Below are positions 26,031-34,582 of a stretch of 64,000 bases of DNA, piece after piece (the stretch's first letter is position 1; each line of letters begins with the position of its first letter). The DNA comes from Frankiales bacterium. Its GTDB lineage: Bacteria > Actinomycetota > Actinomycetes > S36-B12 > CAIYMF01. The DNA is taken from NCBI GenBank assembly GCA_016125335.1, contig WGLY01000015.1, forward strand, positions 124,001-188,000, written 5' to 3'. Below the pieces are notes generated by a model that was not told the origin of the DNA, searched no databases, and saw only the letters and a list, made by a program, of their open reading frames with translations. A program made the position numbers and the translations under genes.

Positions 26031-27029
26031 ATGGCGTTCGTCGTCCCCACCGTCCCGCTCGCCGTCTTCGTCGTCTCGGCCACTCTCGCGCTCGTCGCCT
26101 CCGCGCTCCTGATCGTCCGCCTCGAGCGGATCGGCGCGCGGCTGGGCATCAGCGAGGCCGCGCTCGGCCTGGTCGCCGCGCTGGCCGCCGACATGCCGGA
26201 GATCGCGACCGCCGTCACCGCGCTCGCGGCGGGCCAGCACGACGTCGGCGTGGGCGTGATCCTCGGCTCCAACGTCGCCAAGCTCTTCATGCTGCTCGGC
26301 GTCGCCGCGGTCGTGGCCGGGCGCATCCGGCTCGACCGGCGCGTGGTGCTGCTCGAGACCGTGGTGGCCGGCGGCCTCGCCCTGGTGACCCTCGCCGTGG
26401 TGCAGGACGACGTCGCGCCCGTGCCCGGGCTCGGGCTGGCCCTGCTGCTCTTCGGCCCCTACGTCGCGCTGTCGGTGATGCGGCCAGAGACCCGCGCGCG
26501 CCTGCCGATCCCACGTCGGCTGCGCGGCACGCTCACCTCCGCGCTGACGCAGGAGGAGACCGACCTCGACCTGCACCCGGGCCGCGGCGGCACCGTGGAC
26601 GCGCTCGCCGCGCTCGGCCTGCTGGCCGTCGTCATCGTCTCCTCGGTGCTGCTCGAGCAGAGCGCCACCGACATCGGCACCGAGTGGCAGCTCTCCGACG
26701 TCGTGGTGGGCGCGGTGCTGCTCGCGGTGGTGACGAGCATCCCCAACGCCGTCGCCGCGATCTACCTGGCCCGGCGCGGCCGGGGCGCCGCGACGCTGAG
26801 CACCACGACCAACAGCAACAACATCAACGTGCTCGTGGGTCTGCTGATCCCGGCCGCGCTGCTCGGCCTCGGCACGGTCACCGAGTCCGCCCACGTGACG
26901 GCGTGGTGGTACGCCGGGCTCACCCTCGCGGTGCTCGCCTGGGCGTTCCTGCGCCGGGGCCTGACCCGCTACGACGGCGTGGTGATCGGCGTGCTCTACC
27001 TCGTGTTCGTCGTGCTGATCGTGCGGTGA
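26031..27029 (+). CDS. Sodium/calcium exchanger (CaCA) family membrane protein
   Basis: A 332-residue protein with about ten transmembrane helices in two inverted halves. The first alpha-repeat is LAADMPEIATAVTALAAGQHDVGVGVILGSNVAKLFMLLG (about 49-88) with the expected PE..TA acidic site and GSN motif. The second is SIPNAVAAIYLARRGRGAATLSTTTNSNNINVLVGLLIP (about 239-277), where the usual Glu of the (S/T)xPE motif is replaced by Asn. Only one half therefore keeps the ion-binding carboxylate, so stoichiometry or selectivity may differ from ordinary Ca2+/H+ exchangers. Start ATG 26031 with GAGGAG upstream. Confidence 0.82.
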   Translation: MAFVVPTVPLAVFVVSATLALVASALLIVRLERIGARLGISEAALGLVAALAADMPEIATAVTALAAGQHDVGVGVILGSNVAKLFMLLGVAAVVAGRIRLDRRVVLLETVVAGGLALVTLAVVQDDVAPVPGLGLALLLFGPYVALSVMRPETRARLPIPRRLRGTLTSALTQEETDLDLHPGRGGTVDALAALGLLAVVIVSSVLLEQSATDIGTEWQLSDVVVGAVLLAVVTSIPNAVAAIYLARRGRGAATLSTTTNSNNINVLVGLLIPAALLGLGTVTESAHVTAWWYAGLTLAVLAWAFLRRGLTRYDGVVIGVLYLVFVVLIVR

Positions 27030-27081
27030 GGCGGCCCCGCCTGCACGGCACGACCGCCCCGGCAGCGACAGGATGGGTGCG

Positions 27082-27825
27082 ATGAGCGACGACGTCACCG
27101 GCGGTGCGGGCAGCGGCGTCCCCGCCGTGGTGAGCCTGCACCTCTACGGCGTCGCCGGCCTCGACGTGCTGCGCGCGGTGGCGCGCATGGGGCTCGACCG
27201 GCGTCCGGTCCGCGCCCTGCCCGGCGCGCGGTTCGTGAAGCTGCTCGGCACCGGGTCGGGGCGCACGTTCACCGTCCGCGACGCCGACCCGCACCACTGG
27301 GGGGTCCTCGCCTGCTGGTCCGACGACGACGGCCCGGCGCGGTACGAGCAGTCGCGCAGCCACGGCGCCTGGAGCGCGATGGCGCACGAGCAGGCGCGGA
27401 TCCTCCTGCGGCCGCTGGGCTCCCGCGGCACGTGGGCCGGACGCCTGCCGTTCGGGGATCCCCGCCCGCAGCGGTGGGACGGGCCGGTGGCCGCGCTCAC
27501 CCGCGCGCGCATCCGTCCCACGAGGTGGCGCACGTTCTGGGCGTCGGTGCCGCCCGTGTCCGACGACCTCGCCCGCGTGGAGGGCCTCGAGCTCGCGCTC
27601 GGCATCGGCGAGGCGCCCGTCGGGCTCCAGGGCACGTTCAGCCTGTGGTCCTCCGGGGCCGCGGTGTCGCAGTTCACCCACCGCCGCGAGGCGCACCAGG
27701 TGGTGGTGCGGCGCACCCGCGAGCTGGACTGGTACGCCGAGGAGCTCTTCGCCCGCTTCGCAGTCCTCGACGCGCGTGGCCGATACGACGGCCGGGATGT
27801 GGGGGTGGGCGGCCGGACCCCGTAA
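27082..27825 (+). CDS. CrtA-like carotenoid monooxygenase (spheroidene monooxygenase family)
   Basis: A 247-residue protein resembling spheroidene monooxygenase CrtA: SLHLYGV near the start, ARFVKLLGTGSGRTFTVRDADPHHWGVLACW (about 49-80), then GTWAGRLPF, ALTRARIRPTRWRTFWASVPPVSD and the tail TFSLWSSGAAVSQFTHRREAHQVVVRRTRELDWYAEELFARF. CrtA enzymes are heme-dependent and introduce a keto group near the end of acyclic carotenoids. The ATG 27082 start fits a CAGGAT -10 seven nt upstream. It is the first gene of a carotenoid end-group operon, and its stop codon lies inside the -10 of cruF. The exact reaction here is unproven. Confidence 0.75.
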   Translation: MSDDVTGGAGSGVPAVVSLHLYGVAGLDVLRAVARMGLDRRPVRALPGARFVKLLGTGSGRTFTVRDADPHHWGVLACWSDDDGPARYEQSRSHGAWSAMAHEQARILLRPLGSRGTWAGRLPFGDPRPQRWDGPVAALTRARIRPTRWRTFWASVPPVSDDLARVEGLELALGIGEAPVGLQGTFSLWSSGAAVSQFTHRREAHQVVVRRTRELDWYAEELFARFAVLDARGRYDGRDVGVGGRTP

Positions 27826-27838
27826 GGTCGCCCCCGCG

Positions 27839-28654
27839 ATGAGCGTCCGCATCTACAACGGCCCTCACGCCGACCGACGCCGCGGCGGTTCGGGCGGCGT
27901 GCTCCGAGCGCTGCCCTGGATCCTCGCGCTCGCGACGATCGCCGCGCAGATCGCCTGGCCGCTCACCCACGGGTCCGTGCGCGACACGGTCACCGTCGTC
28001 AGCGTCGTGCTGTTCTTCCTCGCCAGCGCGTCGCACGCACTCGTGGCGCGCGGCGTGCTGTGGGCGCTCGGCTGGTTCGTGCTCTCGGCCGGCATCGGCT
28101 TCGGCGCCGAGGTGCTCGGCACCCGCACCGGGTTCCCGTTCGGCACCTACACCTACGCCGACACCCTCGGCCCGCTGGTCGCCGGCGTCCCCGTCGTCAT
28201 CCCGCTGGCCTGGGCGATGATGAGCTACCCCGCTCTGCTGGCGGCCCGGCGCCTGAGCCGCGGGCCGCTGCTCACCCCGGTGGTCGCCGCTGTCGCGCTC
28301 GCCTCGTGGGACCTGTTCCTCGACCCGCAGATGGTCGGCGAGGGGCACTGGTCGTGGACGCTCGACAACACCCCCGTGCTCATCGGCATCACCGACGTCC
28401 CCGTGCAGAACTTCGTCGGGTGGCTGCTCGTGTCGCTGGTGCTCATGCTGCTGCTCGACCGGCTGCCGCGGCGGCGCAACGACGGCGGCGAGGGCGACGG
28501 CGTGCCGGCCCTGCTGTTCCTGTGGACCTACGTCTCGAGCATCGTCCTCAACGCCTTCTTCCTGCACCGCACCGGCGTGGCGGTGTGGGGCGGCGTCGTG
28601 ATGGGCGTCGTCGCGATCCCCTACGCCGTGGCGCTGTGGCAGGGACGCGACTGA
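27839..28654 (+). CDS. cruF: CruF-like carotenoid hydratase (membrane)
   Basis: A 271-residue membrane protein with about seven helices, of the carotenoid biosynthesis (DUF422) family. Conserved parts include EVLGTRTGFPFGTYTYADTLGP (about 95-116), VVIPLAWAMMSYPALLAARR and ASWDLFLDPQMVGEGHWSW (about 157-175), where acidic and His residues probably form the active site. CruF adds water across C-1',2' of the acyclic end of gamma-carotene or related pigments, giving the hydroxyl that is later glycosylated. TAAGGT at 27823-27828, overlapping the upstream stop, is a possible -10. The glycosyltransferase gene follows with overlap, as cruF and cruG are paired in cyanobacteria. Confidence 0.82.
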   Translation: MSVRIYNGPHADRRRGGSGGVLRALPWILALATIAAQIAWPLTHGSVRDTVTVVSVVLFFLASASHALVARGVLWALGWFVLSAGIGFGAEVLGTRTGFPFGTYTYADTLGPLVAGVPVVIPLAWAMMSYPALLAARRLSRGPLLTPVVAAVALASWDLFLDPQMVGEGHWSWTLDNTPVLIGITDVPVQNFVGWLLVSLVLMLLLDRLPRRRNDGGEGDGVPALLFLWTYVSSIVLNAFFLHRTGVAVWGGVVMGVVAIPYAVALWQGRD

Positions 28655-29781
28655 GCCGCGTCGGCCGTGCCGTCGTGGCGTCCGGCACCCTCGGCGCGTG
28701 CCTGGCCACCGCGCACACGGCGTACAACCTCACCCGGCTGCGCCGTCCCGCGCGCCGGCCCCCGGCCGTCGCCGAGCGCGTGAGCGTGCTGGTGCCCGCG
28801 CGCGACGAGGCCTCGCGCATCGGGTCGTGCGTGACGGCGCTGCTCGCGAGCCGCGGGCTGCGCGACGCGGAGGTCGTGGTGCTCGACGACGGCTCGCGCG
28901 ACGGCACGGCCGAGGTCGTGCGCACCGCGGCCGACGGCGACCCCCGGCTGCACGTCGTGGACGGAGGCGGGGCGGACCCGCCACCGGGCTGGCTCGGCAA
29001 GACCTGGGCCTGCCACCGGCTCGCGGAGCTCGCCACCGGGCAGGTGCTGGTGTTCGTCGACGCCGACGTCGTGGTGGCGCCGCACGCGCTGGCGGCGTCG
29101 GTGGCGCTGCTGCGCCAGGGCGACCTCGACCTCGTGTGCCCCTACCCGCGCCAGCTCGCCGACGGCGTGCTGCCGCGTCTCGTGCAGCCGCTGCTGCAGT
29201 GGTCGTGGGCCACCCTGCTGCCGCTCGGCCTCGCCGAGCGCTCCCCCCGCGAGTCCCTCACGGCCGCCAACGGCCAGCTGCTCGCCGTGGACGCCGACGT
29301 GTACCGCCGCAGCGGCGGCCACGAGCACGTCCGTGGCGAGGTGCTCGATGACGTCGCGCTGCTGCGCGCGGTGAAGGCCGCCGGCGGGCGGGGCGGCGTC
29401 GTGGACGGCACGGAGCTGGCCAGCTGCCGGATGTACGACGACGCCGCGTCGCTGGTCGAGGGCTACACCAAGTCGCTGTGGTCGGCGTTCGGCTCGCCGG
29501 CCGGCGCGGCCGGCGTCGTCGTGCTGCTGTCGTGGCTCTACGTCGTGCCGGTGGTGGCGGCGCTGGTCGCCCGCGACCGCCGCACCCGGGCCTGGGGCGG
29601 GGCGGGGTACTCGGCGGGCGTCGCGGGACGCGTGCTGGTGGCGCGGCGCACCGGCGGTCGCGTAGTGCCGGACACCGCCGCGCACCCCGTCTCGGTGCTG
29701 GCCTTCGCCGCGCTCGTGGCCGAGTCGTGGCGCCGGCGCCACGCCGGCACCCTCGCCTGGCGCGGCCGCCCCCTCCCCTGA
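28636..29781 (+). CDS. GT2-family glycosyltransferase (CruG-like), carotenoid operon
   Basis: A 381-residue inverting family 2 glycosyltransferase: VSVLVPARDEASRIGSCV (about 47-64), VVVLDDGSRDGT, VLVFVDADVVVAP (the DxD metal site, about 136-148), and the acceptor region ANGQLLAVDADVYRRSGGHEHVRGEVLDDVALLRAV, followed by about three C-terminal membrane helices. Given its overlap with cruF it probably glycosylates the tertiary or 2'-hydroxyl of the carotenoid. The start is uncertain: GTG 28636 overlaps cruF by 19 bp; GTG 28675 is the alternative and still contains the N-terminal membrane segment in part. Confidence 0.82.
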   Translation: MAGTRLSRVGRAVVASGTLGACLATAHTAYNLTRLRRPARRPPAVAERVSVLVPARDEASRIGSCVTALLASRGLRDAEVVVLDDGSRDGTAEVVRTAADGDPRLHVVDGGGADPPPGWLGKTWACHRLAELATGQVLVFVDADVVVAPHALAASVALLRQGDLDLVCPYPRQLADGVLPRLVQPLLQWSWATLLPLGLAERSPRESLTAANGQLLAVDADVYRRSGGHEHVRGEVLDDVALLRAVKAAGGRGGVVDGTELASCRMYDDAASLVEGYTKSLWSAFGSPAGAAGVVVLLSWLYVVPVVAALVARDRRTRAWGGAGYSAGVAGRVLVARRTGGRVVPDTAAHPVSVLAFAALVAESWRRRHAGTLAWRGRPLP

Positions 29782-29890
29782 CCCGCCCGGCCCCGTCGTT
29801 ACTGCCCGAACACCCGGAAAATGCGCCGGTTTCCGCGCGTTCGACGTGTAACGCGGGGGTGGGCTGGAGGGGGGCCGCGGCGCCGGGGCC

Positions 29891-29907
29891 TAGGCTCGTC
29901 GCCCGTG
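29891..29907 (+). promoter_or_regulatory. Leaderless promoter: TAGGCT, 8 nt, GTG
   Basis: TAGGCT (29891-29896) ends 8 nt before GTG 29905. It gives the second desaturase its own promoter although it follows the cruF operon. Confidence 0.6.
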
Positions 29908-31401
29908 GCGCGCGTGGTGGTGATCGGTGCGGGCATGGGCGGCATGGCCGTGGCGGCCCGGCTCGCGGTGAAGCGGCACGACGTCACCGTCGTCGAGCAG
30001 GCGCCCACCTACGGCGGCAAGGTCGGCTCCTACGAGCGCGACGGCTTCGTGTTCGACACCGGTCCGTCGCTGCTCACCCTGCCCGCGGTGTACCGCGACC
30101 TGTTCAACAAGACCGGCGCGGGACTCGACGAGACCGTCGACCTGGTCGAGCTCGAGCCCGGGTTCCGCTACCGCTTCCCCGACGGCACGGCGGTGGAGCT
30201 GCCGGGCGTCGACACCGGCCGCGTCGCGCTCGCCCTCGGCGACGCGCTCGGCGGCGCCGCCGCCGACGACTGGCGCGCCCTCATGCGCCACGCCTCCGAC
30301 GTCTGGCAGCTCACCCGCAGGCCCTTCCTCGAGTCGCCGCTGTCCGGCCCCTCGGACCTGCTGCCGCTGGCGCGGCGGCTCTCCGACGTCCGCACGGTGG
30401 CCCCGTTCACGAGCCTGCGGTCGCTGGGACGCCGCCACCTGCGCGACCCGCGGCTGCGCATGCTGCTCGACCGCTACGCGACCTACACCGGCTCCGACCC
30501 GCGCCGCGCACCCGCCGCGCTGGTCACCGTGCCCTACGTCGAGCAGACGTTCGGCGCGTTCCACGTCGGCGGTGGCATCCGCGTGCTCGCCGACGCGCTG
30601 CACCGCCGCTCGCTGGAGCGCGGCGTCGCCTACCGGTTCGGCGCCGACGCGGCCGAGGTGGTCACCGGCGCCGCGGGCGTCACCGGCGTGCGCCTGGCCG
30701 ACGGCGAGGTGCTCGCGGCCGACGTCGTCGTGGCCGACGCGGACGCGACGCACCTCTACCGCGACCTCGTGCAGGACCCTCGTGGCCGCAAGCCGTTGCG
30801 CCGCCTGCGATCCGCGACGCCGTCGCTGTCCGGCTTCGTGCTGCTGCTCGCGGTGCGCGGCCGCACGCCGGGCCTGCGCCACCACAACGTGTGGTTCCCC
30901 GAGGACTACGACGCGGAGTTCGACTCCGTGTTCGGCCGCCGGGCCCGCCCCGTGGACGACCCCACGGTCTACGTGTGCGCGCCCGACGACGACCGGATGC
31001 GACCGGACGCCGACCACGAGTCGTGGTTCGTCCTCGTCAACGCGCCGCGCCACGGGGCCGACGGCACGCCCGGCACGGTCGACTGGACCAGCCCGGGCCT
31101 CGCCGAGTCCTACCGCGACCGCGTGCTCGACGTCATGGCGGCCCGCGGCTACGACGTCCGCGACCGCCTGCTGTGGTCGCAGGTGCGTACGCCGGCCGAC
31201 CTCGAGCGCGACACCCGCGCCCCCGGCGGCGCGATCTACGGCACGTCGTCCAACGGTGCCCGCGCCGCCTTCCTGCGCCCGGCCAACGCCTCGCCGGTGC
31301 CGGGGCTGTACCTCGTGGGCGGCTCGGCCCACCCGGGCGGCGGCCTGCCGCTGGTGGGCCTGTCCGCCGAGATCGTGGCCGACCTCGTCGGCCGCGCCTG
31401 A
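29905..31401 (+). CDS. CrtI-family FAD carotenoid desaturase, second copy (CrtD-like)
   Basis: A 498-residue FAD enzyme. The dinucleotide fold is VVVIGAGMGGMAVAARLAVKRHDVTVVEQ (2-30), followed by GGKVGSYERDGFVFDTGPSLLTLP. The C-terminal FAD/substrate signature is GLYLVGGSAHPGGGLPLVGLSAEIVADLV (about 466-494). It belongs to the phytoene-desaturase superfamily but differs clearly from the crtI at 42374. Because it sits with cruF and a glycosyltransferase, a 3',4'-desaturase (CrtD-type) acting on the hydroxylated acyclic end is the best inference; a ketolase of the CrtO kind is the alternative. A leaderless GTG start at 29905 trims the open frame that begins at 29821. Confidence 0.85.
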   Translation: MARVVVIGAGMGGMAVAARLAVKRHDVTVVEQAPTYGGKVGSYERDGFVFDTGPSLLTLPAVYRDLFNKTGAGLDETVDLVELEPGFRYRFPDGTAVELPGVDTGRVALALGDALGGAAADDWRALMRHASDVWQLTRRPFLESPLSGPSDLLPLARRLSDVRTVAPFTSLRSLGRRHLRDPRLRMLLDRYATYTGSDPRRAPAALVTVPYVEQTFGAFHVGGGIRVLADALHRRSLERGVAYRFGADAAEVVTGAAGVTGVRLADGEVLAADVVVADADATHLYRDLVQDPRGRKPLRRLRSATPSLSGFVLLLAVRGRTPGLRHHNVWFPEDYDAEFDSVFGRRARPVDDPTVYVCAPDDDRMRPDADHESWFVLVNAPRHGADGTPGTVDWTSPGLAESYRDRVLDVMAARGYDVRDRLLWSQVRTPADLERDTRAPGGAIYGTSSNGARAAFLRPANASPVPGLYLVGGSAHPGGGLPLVGLSAEIVADLVGRA

Positions 31402-31455
31402 CGCCGTCGGCCGCTGCGCCCGCACGCTGCCGGACGTCGACGACGGCCGGCGTCA
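31399..31455. terminator. Possible hairpin between convergent stops
   Basis: TGACGCC (31399-31405) can pair with GGCGTCA (31449-31455). The stop codons of both convergent genes lie in the two arms. The stem is short and the loop long. Confidence 0.35.
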
Positions 31456-32571
31456 CGCGACCGTCACGCGCACGGTCGAGGACACCGACCCCCGGTACAG
31501 GCAGCTCAGCCCGGACGGCTGGCACGGTGTGTCGCTGCTTCGGTCGCCCCACGACGGCAGCAGCGCCCGGTAGGCGAGCGTGCCGCGCAGGTGCGGCCTG
31601 GTCGTGTAGTCCCAGCGCCCGCTGACCCGCGGCACGACCTGTCCCAGGGTGGACCACGCGCCGCTGACCCACCGCTGCACGAGCAGCACCGAGGCGTGGC
31701 GCGCCTTGCCGGACAGGGTCGTGGTCGCCCCGAGGCGGAGCAGAGTGGGGCTGGCCGAGGCGGTCACCCAGGTGCGGGTGGCGGGGTCGAGCCTGGTCCG
31801 GGTCCACTGCACGCCGTCGGCGTACCGACCATGGACGTTGTGGCGGTACAGCGTCGCCGTCGTCGACCCGCGCGCCTCCGGGTACGACGTGTACGAGTAC
31901 GTCGCCCGTCCCTTGCTGTCGGTGAGCCGCGGTCCCAGCAGCCCTTGGTCGCAGCCGGAGTCGTGGCAGAACACGACGGGCACCCCGACCAGCAGCGTGC
32001 GGGACTGCTGGAGCATCGCCGTCACGGTCGCCGTCACCCGGCCCGTCCAGGAGTCCGCGACGGTCGCCGGCACGGTCGAGACGAGCAGCACGGGACGGTC
32101 CCGGCCGCGCACGCCGATCGAGGTGTCGGCGAGCCCGCGGAGGTCGAGCGTGTACTGCGTCCCCTGGAACCAGCTGCCCTCGATGACGACGAGATCGGTC
32201 ACCTCGGTGCGCAGGCCGTCGTCGTTGGCGGTCACGTAGAAGGTCGACCGCCAGTCGCCGTCGGTCGGGCTGCCGCCCACCTGGTACAGGTTCTGGAGCC
32301 GTCCGTCGCCCAGCCGCAGGTACGGCGAGGTGAGCTCCTCGGAGTACTCGCCGGCGTTGACCGGCACCACCGGGAACGGCGAGACGATGTGCACGTCGAC
32401 GACGACCTGGCCCACCTGCATCCCGGTGAGGTCGTAGTGGTGCTGACCGGTGAAGGTCACCGACGTCACCGACGGTCCGACCGGCTCGGTTCCGGCCGCG
32501 GGCGCTTGCAGCACGGGCAGGAGCAGCGCGCCCGCGAGCGCCGCGATCCATCCCCCTCGACGTGGCCTCAT
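31453..32571 (-). CDS. Secreted protein with Ig-like C-terminal repeat
   Basis: A 372-residue exported protein. The signal peptide is MRPRRGGWIAALAGALLLPVLQAPAAG (1-27). The mature part is beta-rich; residues about 285-355 (TLLRLGATTTLSGKARHASVLLVQRWVSGAWSTLGQVVPRVSGRWDY) match the Ig-like stress-bearing repeats common in actinobacterial surface proteins. Two Cys pairs are visible (HDSGCDQ with VFCHD, and PCQPSGLSC near the end). No enzyme motif is seen. ATG 32571 was chosen for the signal peptide and the strong GGGGGGAGG upstream, although the frame is open to 32727. Function unknown. Confidence 0.8.
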   Translation of the reverse strand: MRPRRGGWIAALAGALLLPVLQAPAAGTEPVGPSVTSVTFTGQHHYDLTGMQVGQVVVDVHIVSPFPVVPVNAGEYSEELTSPYLRLGDGRLQNLYQVGGSPTDGDWRSTFYVTANDDGLRTEVTDLVVIEGSWFQGTQYTLDLRGLADTSIGVRGRDRPVLLVSTVPATVADSWTGRVTATVTAMLQQSRTLLVGVPVVFCHDSGCDQGLLGPRLTDSKGRATYSYTSYPEARGSTTATLYRHNVHGRYADGVQWTRTRLDPATRTWVTASASPTLLRLGATTTLSGKARHASVLLVQRWVSGAWSTLGQVVPRVSGRWDYTTRPHLRGTLAYRALLPSWGDRSSDTPCQPSGLSCLYRGSVSSTVRVTVA

Positions 32572-32750
32572 GGCCGCCTCCCCCCTCGGCACGGAGGTCG
32601 CCCGGCGAGGCCGGGACCTCGTGTCACCTGGAGCACGTCGCCTCCACGGTAGGCACCGGGATCCGCGGGTGTCGCGGTGGTGACGAGGCCGTCCGACGAC
32701 GTCGTGCGCCCGTGTGGAGACGCGCACCCGCTCGGCGCGACGATGGCCCC

Positions 32751-33308
32751 GTGGCCCGGGTGGACCTCTACTGGATCCCGTTGGGCGCAGGCTCCCGCGT
32801 GCCGGTGGTGCGCGTGTGCGGTCGCGCCTACGAGCGGCTCGTGGCGTGGCGCGACCGCCGGGATCCCGCGCCGCTGTTCCACGCCGCGCTGCTCCTCCAC
32901 GGCGACGACGCCACCTACGCGGTGGAGATGGCGCCGGTGTGGGGGCGCGAGCCGGTCGACCGCGGCGTCGTGGCCACGGGCCCGGTGGGCGCCGCCGTGC
33001 TGGGCCGCTCGCGGATGTTCCGCTACGAGGTGTGCCGCTGGCGCGGCGGTCGCATCCCGGACCTGGCCTTCGCCGTCGGGGGCGCGACCACGGTGCTCAT
33101 GGGGCCCGAGGCGGTGGGCCGTGCGCTGCGGCTGCTCGACGAGGTCCCCGTGCACGTGTGGGGACGCGACGAGCTCGGGGCAGGCGACATGTGGAACTCC
33201 AACTCCGTCGTCGCCTGGTTGCTCGCGCGGGCCGGGGCCGACGTCGGCGGCCTGCACCCGCCGGGCGGCGGACGCGCCCCCGGCTGGTCCGCCGGCCTCG
33301 TCGCCTGA
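32751..33308 (+). CDS. Hypothetical protein, possible papain-like fold
   Basis: 185 residues, not confidently recognised. Notable segments are a basic aromatic start (VDLYWIPLGAGSRVPVVRVCGRAYERLVAWRDRRDPAPLFHAALLLHGDD), AVEMAPVW, RYEVCRWRGGRIPD and DMWNSNSVVAWLLARAGADV (about 147-166). An early H-A-A-L-L-L and a late N-S-N-S-V-x-x-W-L-L pattern recall some permuted papain-like or NlpC-type families, but no Cys sits in the expected place. The start is GTG 32751 with GACGAT six nt upstream (leaderless). It stands alone between the secreted protein and the acetyltransferase. Confidence 0.6.
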   Translation: MARVDLYWIPLGAGSRVPVVRVCGRAYERLVAWRDRRDPAPLFHAALLLHGDDATYAVEMAPVWGREPVDRGVVATGPVGAAVLGRSRMFRYEVCRWRGGRIPDLAFAVGGATTVLMGPEAVGRALRLLDEVPVHVWGRDELGAGDMWNSNSVVAWLLARAGADVGGLHPPGGGRAPGWSAGLVA

Positions 33309-33351
33309 CCGACCCGGCCGGCCCGCTGCCGGACGCGACGGGCGGGCCTGG

Positions 33352-33960
33352 CTACCAGTCGTCGCCGGACCGCTCCCGGCACGCGATCGGGACGCTGAGG
33401 TCGAGGTCGCGGCCCGGCAGGCGCAGCACCATGATCCCGTCGTCCTCGGACTCCGAGCGCTCACGCACCTCGCCGCGCAGCACGTACGTCGGCCCGCGCC
33501 AGCGCTCCCAGCCGAGCCGCTCGTAGAAGTGGTGGCTGGACGTCGCGAGCACCCCCACCTCGTAGCCGGCGCGCACGACCTCGGCCACCCCGCGCATCAC
33601 GAGGGTGCCGAGGCCCTCGCCCTGCCGCGACGGGTCGACGGCGACACCCTCGACGTAGCCCGAGCGCAGGGTGCGGACGCCGGCCTCGCCGATGCCGTCC
33701 ACGGCGCTCGCGGACCCCGGGTGGCCGACGTCGACGGCGCGCTCCACCACGGCCGCGTGCGCGAGGAACCGGTCGCCCTCGCGCAGCAGCACGCGGACCC
33801 CGCCGCACGTGTGGTCCCAGTCGTCGGCGGTGAAGGCGTCGTCCGGGTCGTCGCGGAAGCGGTGCGCGAACGAGACGTCGCACAGGTCCTTCACCGCCGC
33901 GCGCGCCGCCTCGCCGAGGGCGTCGTCGCCCACCACCCGCACCTCGACGTCGCCGCCCAC
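33352..33960 (-). CDS. Aminoglycoside 2'-N-acetyltransferase family, AAC(2')-I-like
   Basis: A 202-residue GNAT enzyme. It follows the AAC(2')-I pattern known from mycobacteria: FTADDWDHTCGGVRVLL (about 43-59), FLAHAAVVER, then LRSGYVEGVAVDPSRQGEGLGTLVM with the acetyl-CoA P-loop (Q/RxxGxG, about 112-120), YERLGWERWRGPTYVL, and the C-terminal EDDGIMVLRL ... GDDW. Such enzymes N-acetylate 2'-amino aminoglycosides, though chromosomal copies may have other main substrates. The start is GTG 33960 with CACGAT six nt upstream (leaderless). It is divergent from a CYTH-APH gene pair; whether it confers resistance is not shown. Confidence 0.85.
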   Translation of the reverse strand: MGGDVEVRVVGDDALGEAARAAVKDLCDVSFAHRFRDDPDDAFTADDWDHTCGGVRVLLREGDRFLAHAAVVERAVDVGHPGSASAVDGIGEAGVRTLRSGYVEGVAVDPSRQGEGLGTLVMRGVAEVVRAGYEVGVLATSSHHFYERLGWERWRGPTYVLRGEVRERSESEDDGIMVLRLPGRDLDLSVPIACRERSGDDW

Positions 33961-34009
33961 CCGGACATCGTGCCGTCCCGCGGCCGCGCTGTCGGCCAGG
34001 ATGGCCCCC

Positions 34010-34582
34010 GTGCCGGCCGACCACCCGATGACGTACGCCGTCGTCGAGCGCGAGCACCGATGGCTGCTGCCCGCCCCGCCCGCCGGGCTCGACCCGCGCG
34101 ACGCGCTCCTGATCGAGGACCACTACCTCACCGGCACCCGGCTGCGCCTGCGGTGCGTCACCGACGCCGAGGGCCGGCGCACCTGGAAGCTCGGCCACAA
34201 GGTGGTGGTCGACGCCGGCCCGCCGCAGGGCGTCGCGCACACCTCCCTCTACCTCGACGACGCCGAGGCCGCACTGCTCGGCGCGCTGCCGGCGGCCGCG
34301 CTGTCGAAGACCCGCCACCGGGTCCGCCACGGCGGGCGCGACGCGGCGCTCGACGTCTTCCGCGGCGACCTCGCGGGGCTGGTGACCCTCGAGGTCGACC
34401 TCGGCCGCGGTCCCGAGCCCCCGGGCCACGCGACCGGGCACGGGATGGCGCCGCCCGTCGGCGCCCTTGCCGAGGTCACGGCCGACCCGCGCTTCGCCGG
34501 CGGCGCGCTCGCGACGACGACCCGCGCGACGCTGCGCGCGCTGCTGCTCGAGCACGGGCTCGACCCCGGACCGGACCGGTGA
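34010..34582 (+). CDS. CYTH-domain triphosphate-binding protein
   Basis: 190 residues of the CYTH (triphosphate tunnel) fold. The N-terminal signature is YAVVEREHRWLLPAPP, an ExExR variant of the usual ExExK. It is followed by alternating strands RLRLRCVT, RTWKLGHKVV, KTRHRVRHGGRDAALDVFRGDLAGLVTLEVDLG. Such proteins hydrolyse or bind organic triphosphates or polyphosphate. GTG 34010 is favoured by CAGGAT seven nt upstream; ATG 34001 and ATG 34028 are alternatives. Its stop overlaps the next start (GTGA), linking it to the APH-type kinase. Confidence 0.78.
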   Translation: MPADHPMTYAVVEREHRWLLPAPPAGLDPRDALLIEDHYLTGTRLRLRCVTDAEGRRTWKLGHKVVVDAGPPQGVAHTSLYLDDAEAALLGALPAAALSKTRHRVRHGGRDAALDVFRGDLAGLVTLEVDLGRGPEPPGHATGHGMAPPVGALAEVTADPRFAGGALATTTRATLRALLLEHGLDPGPDR

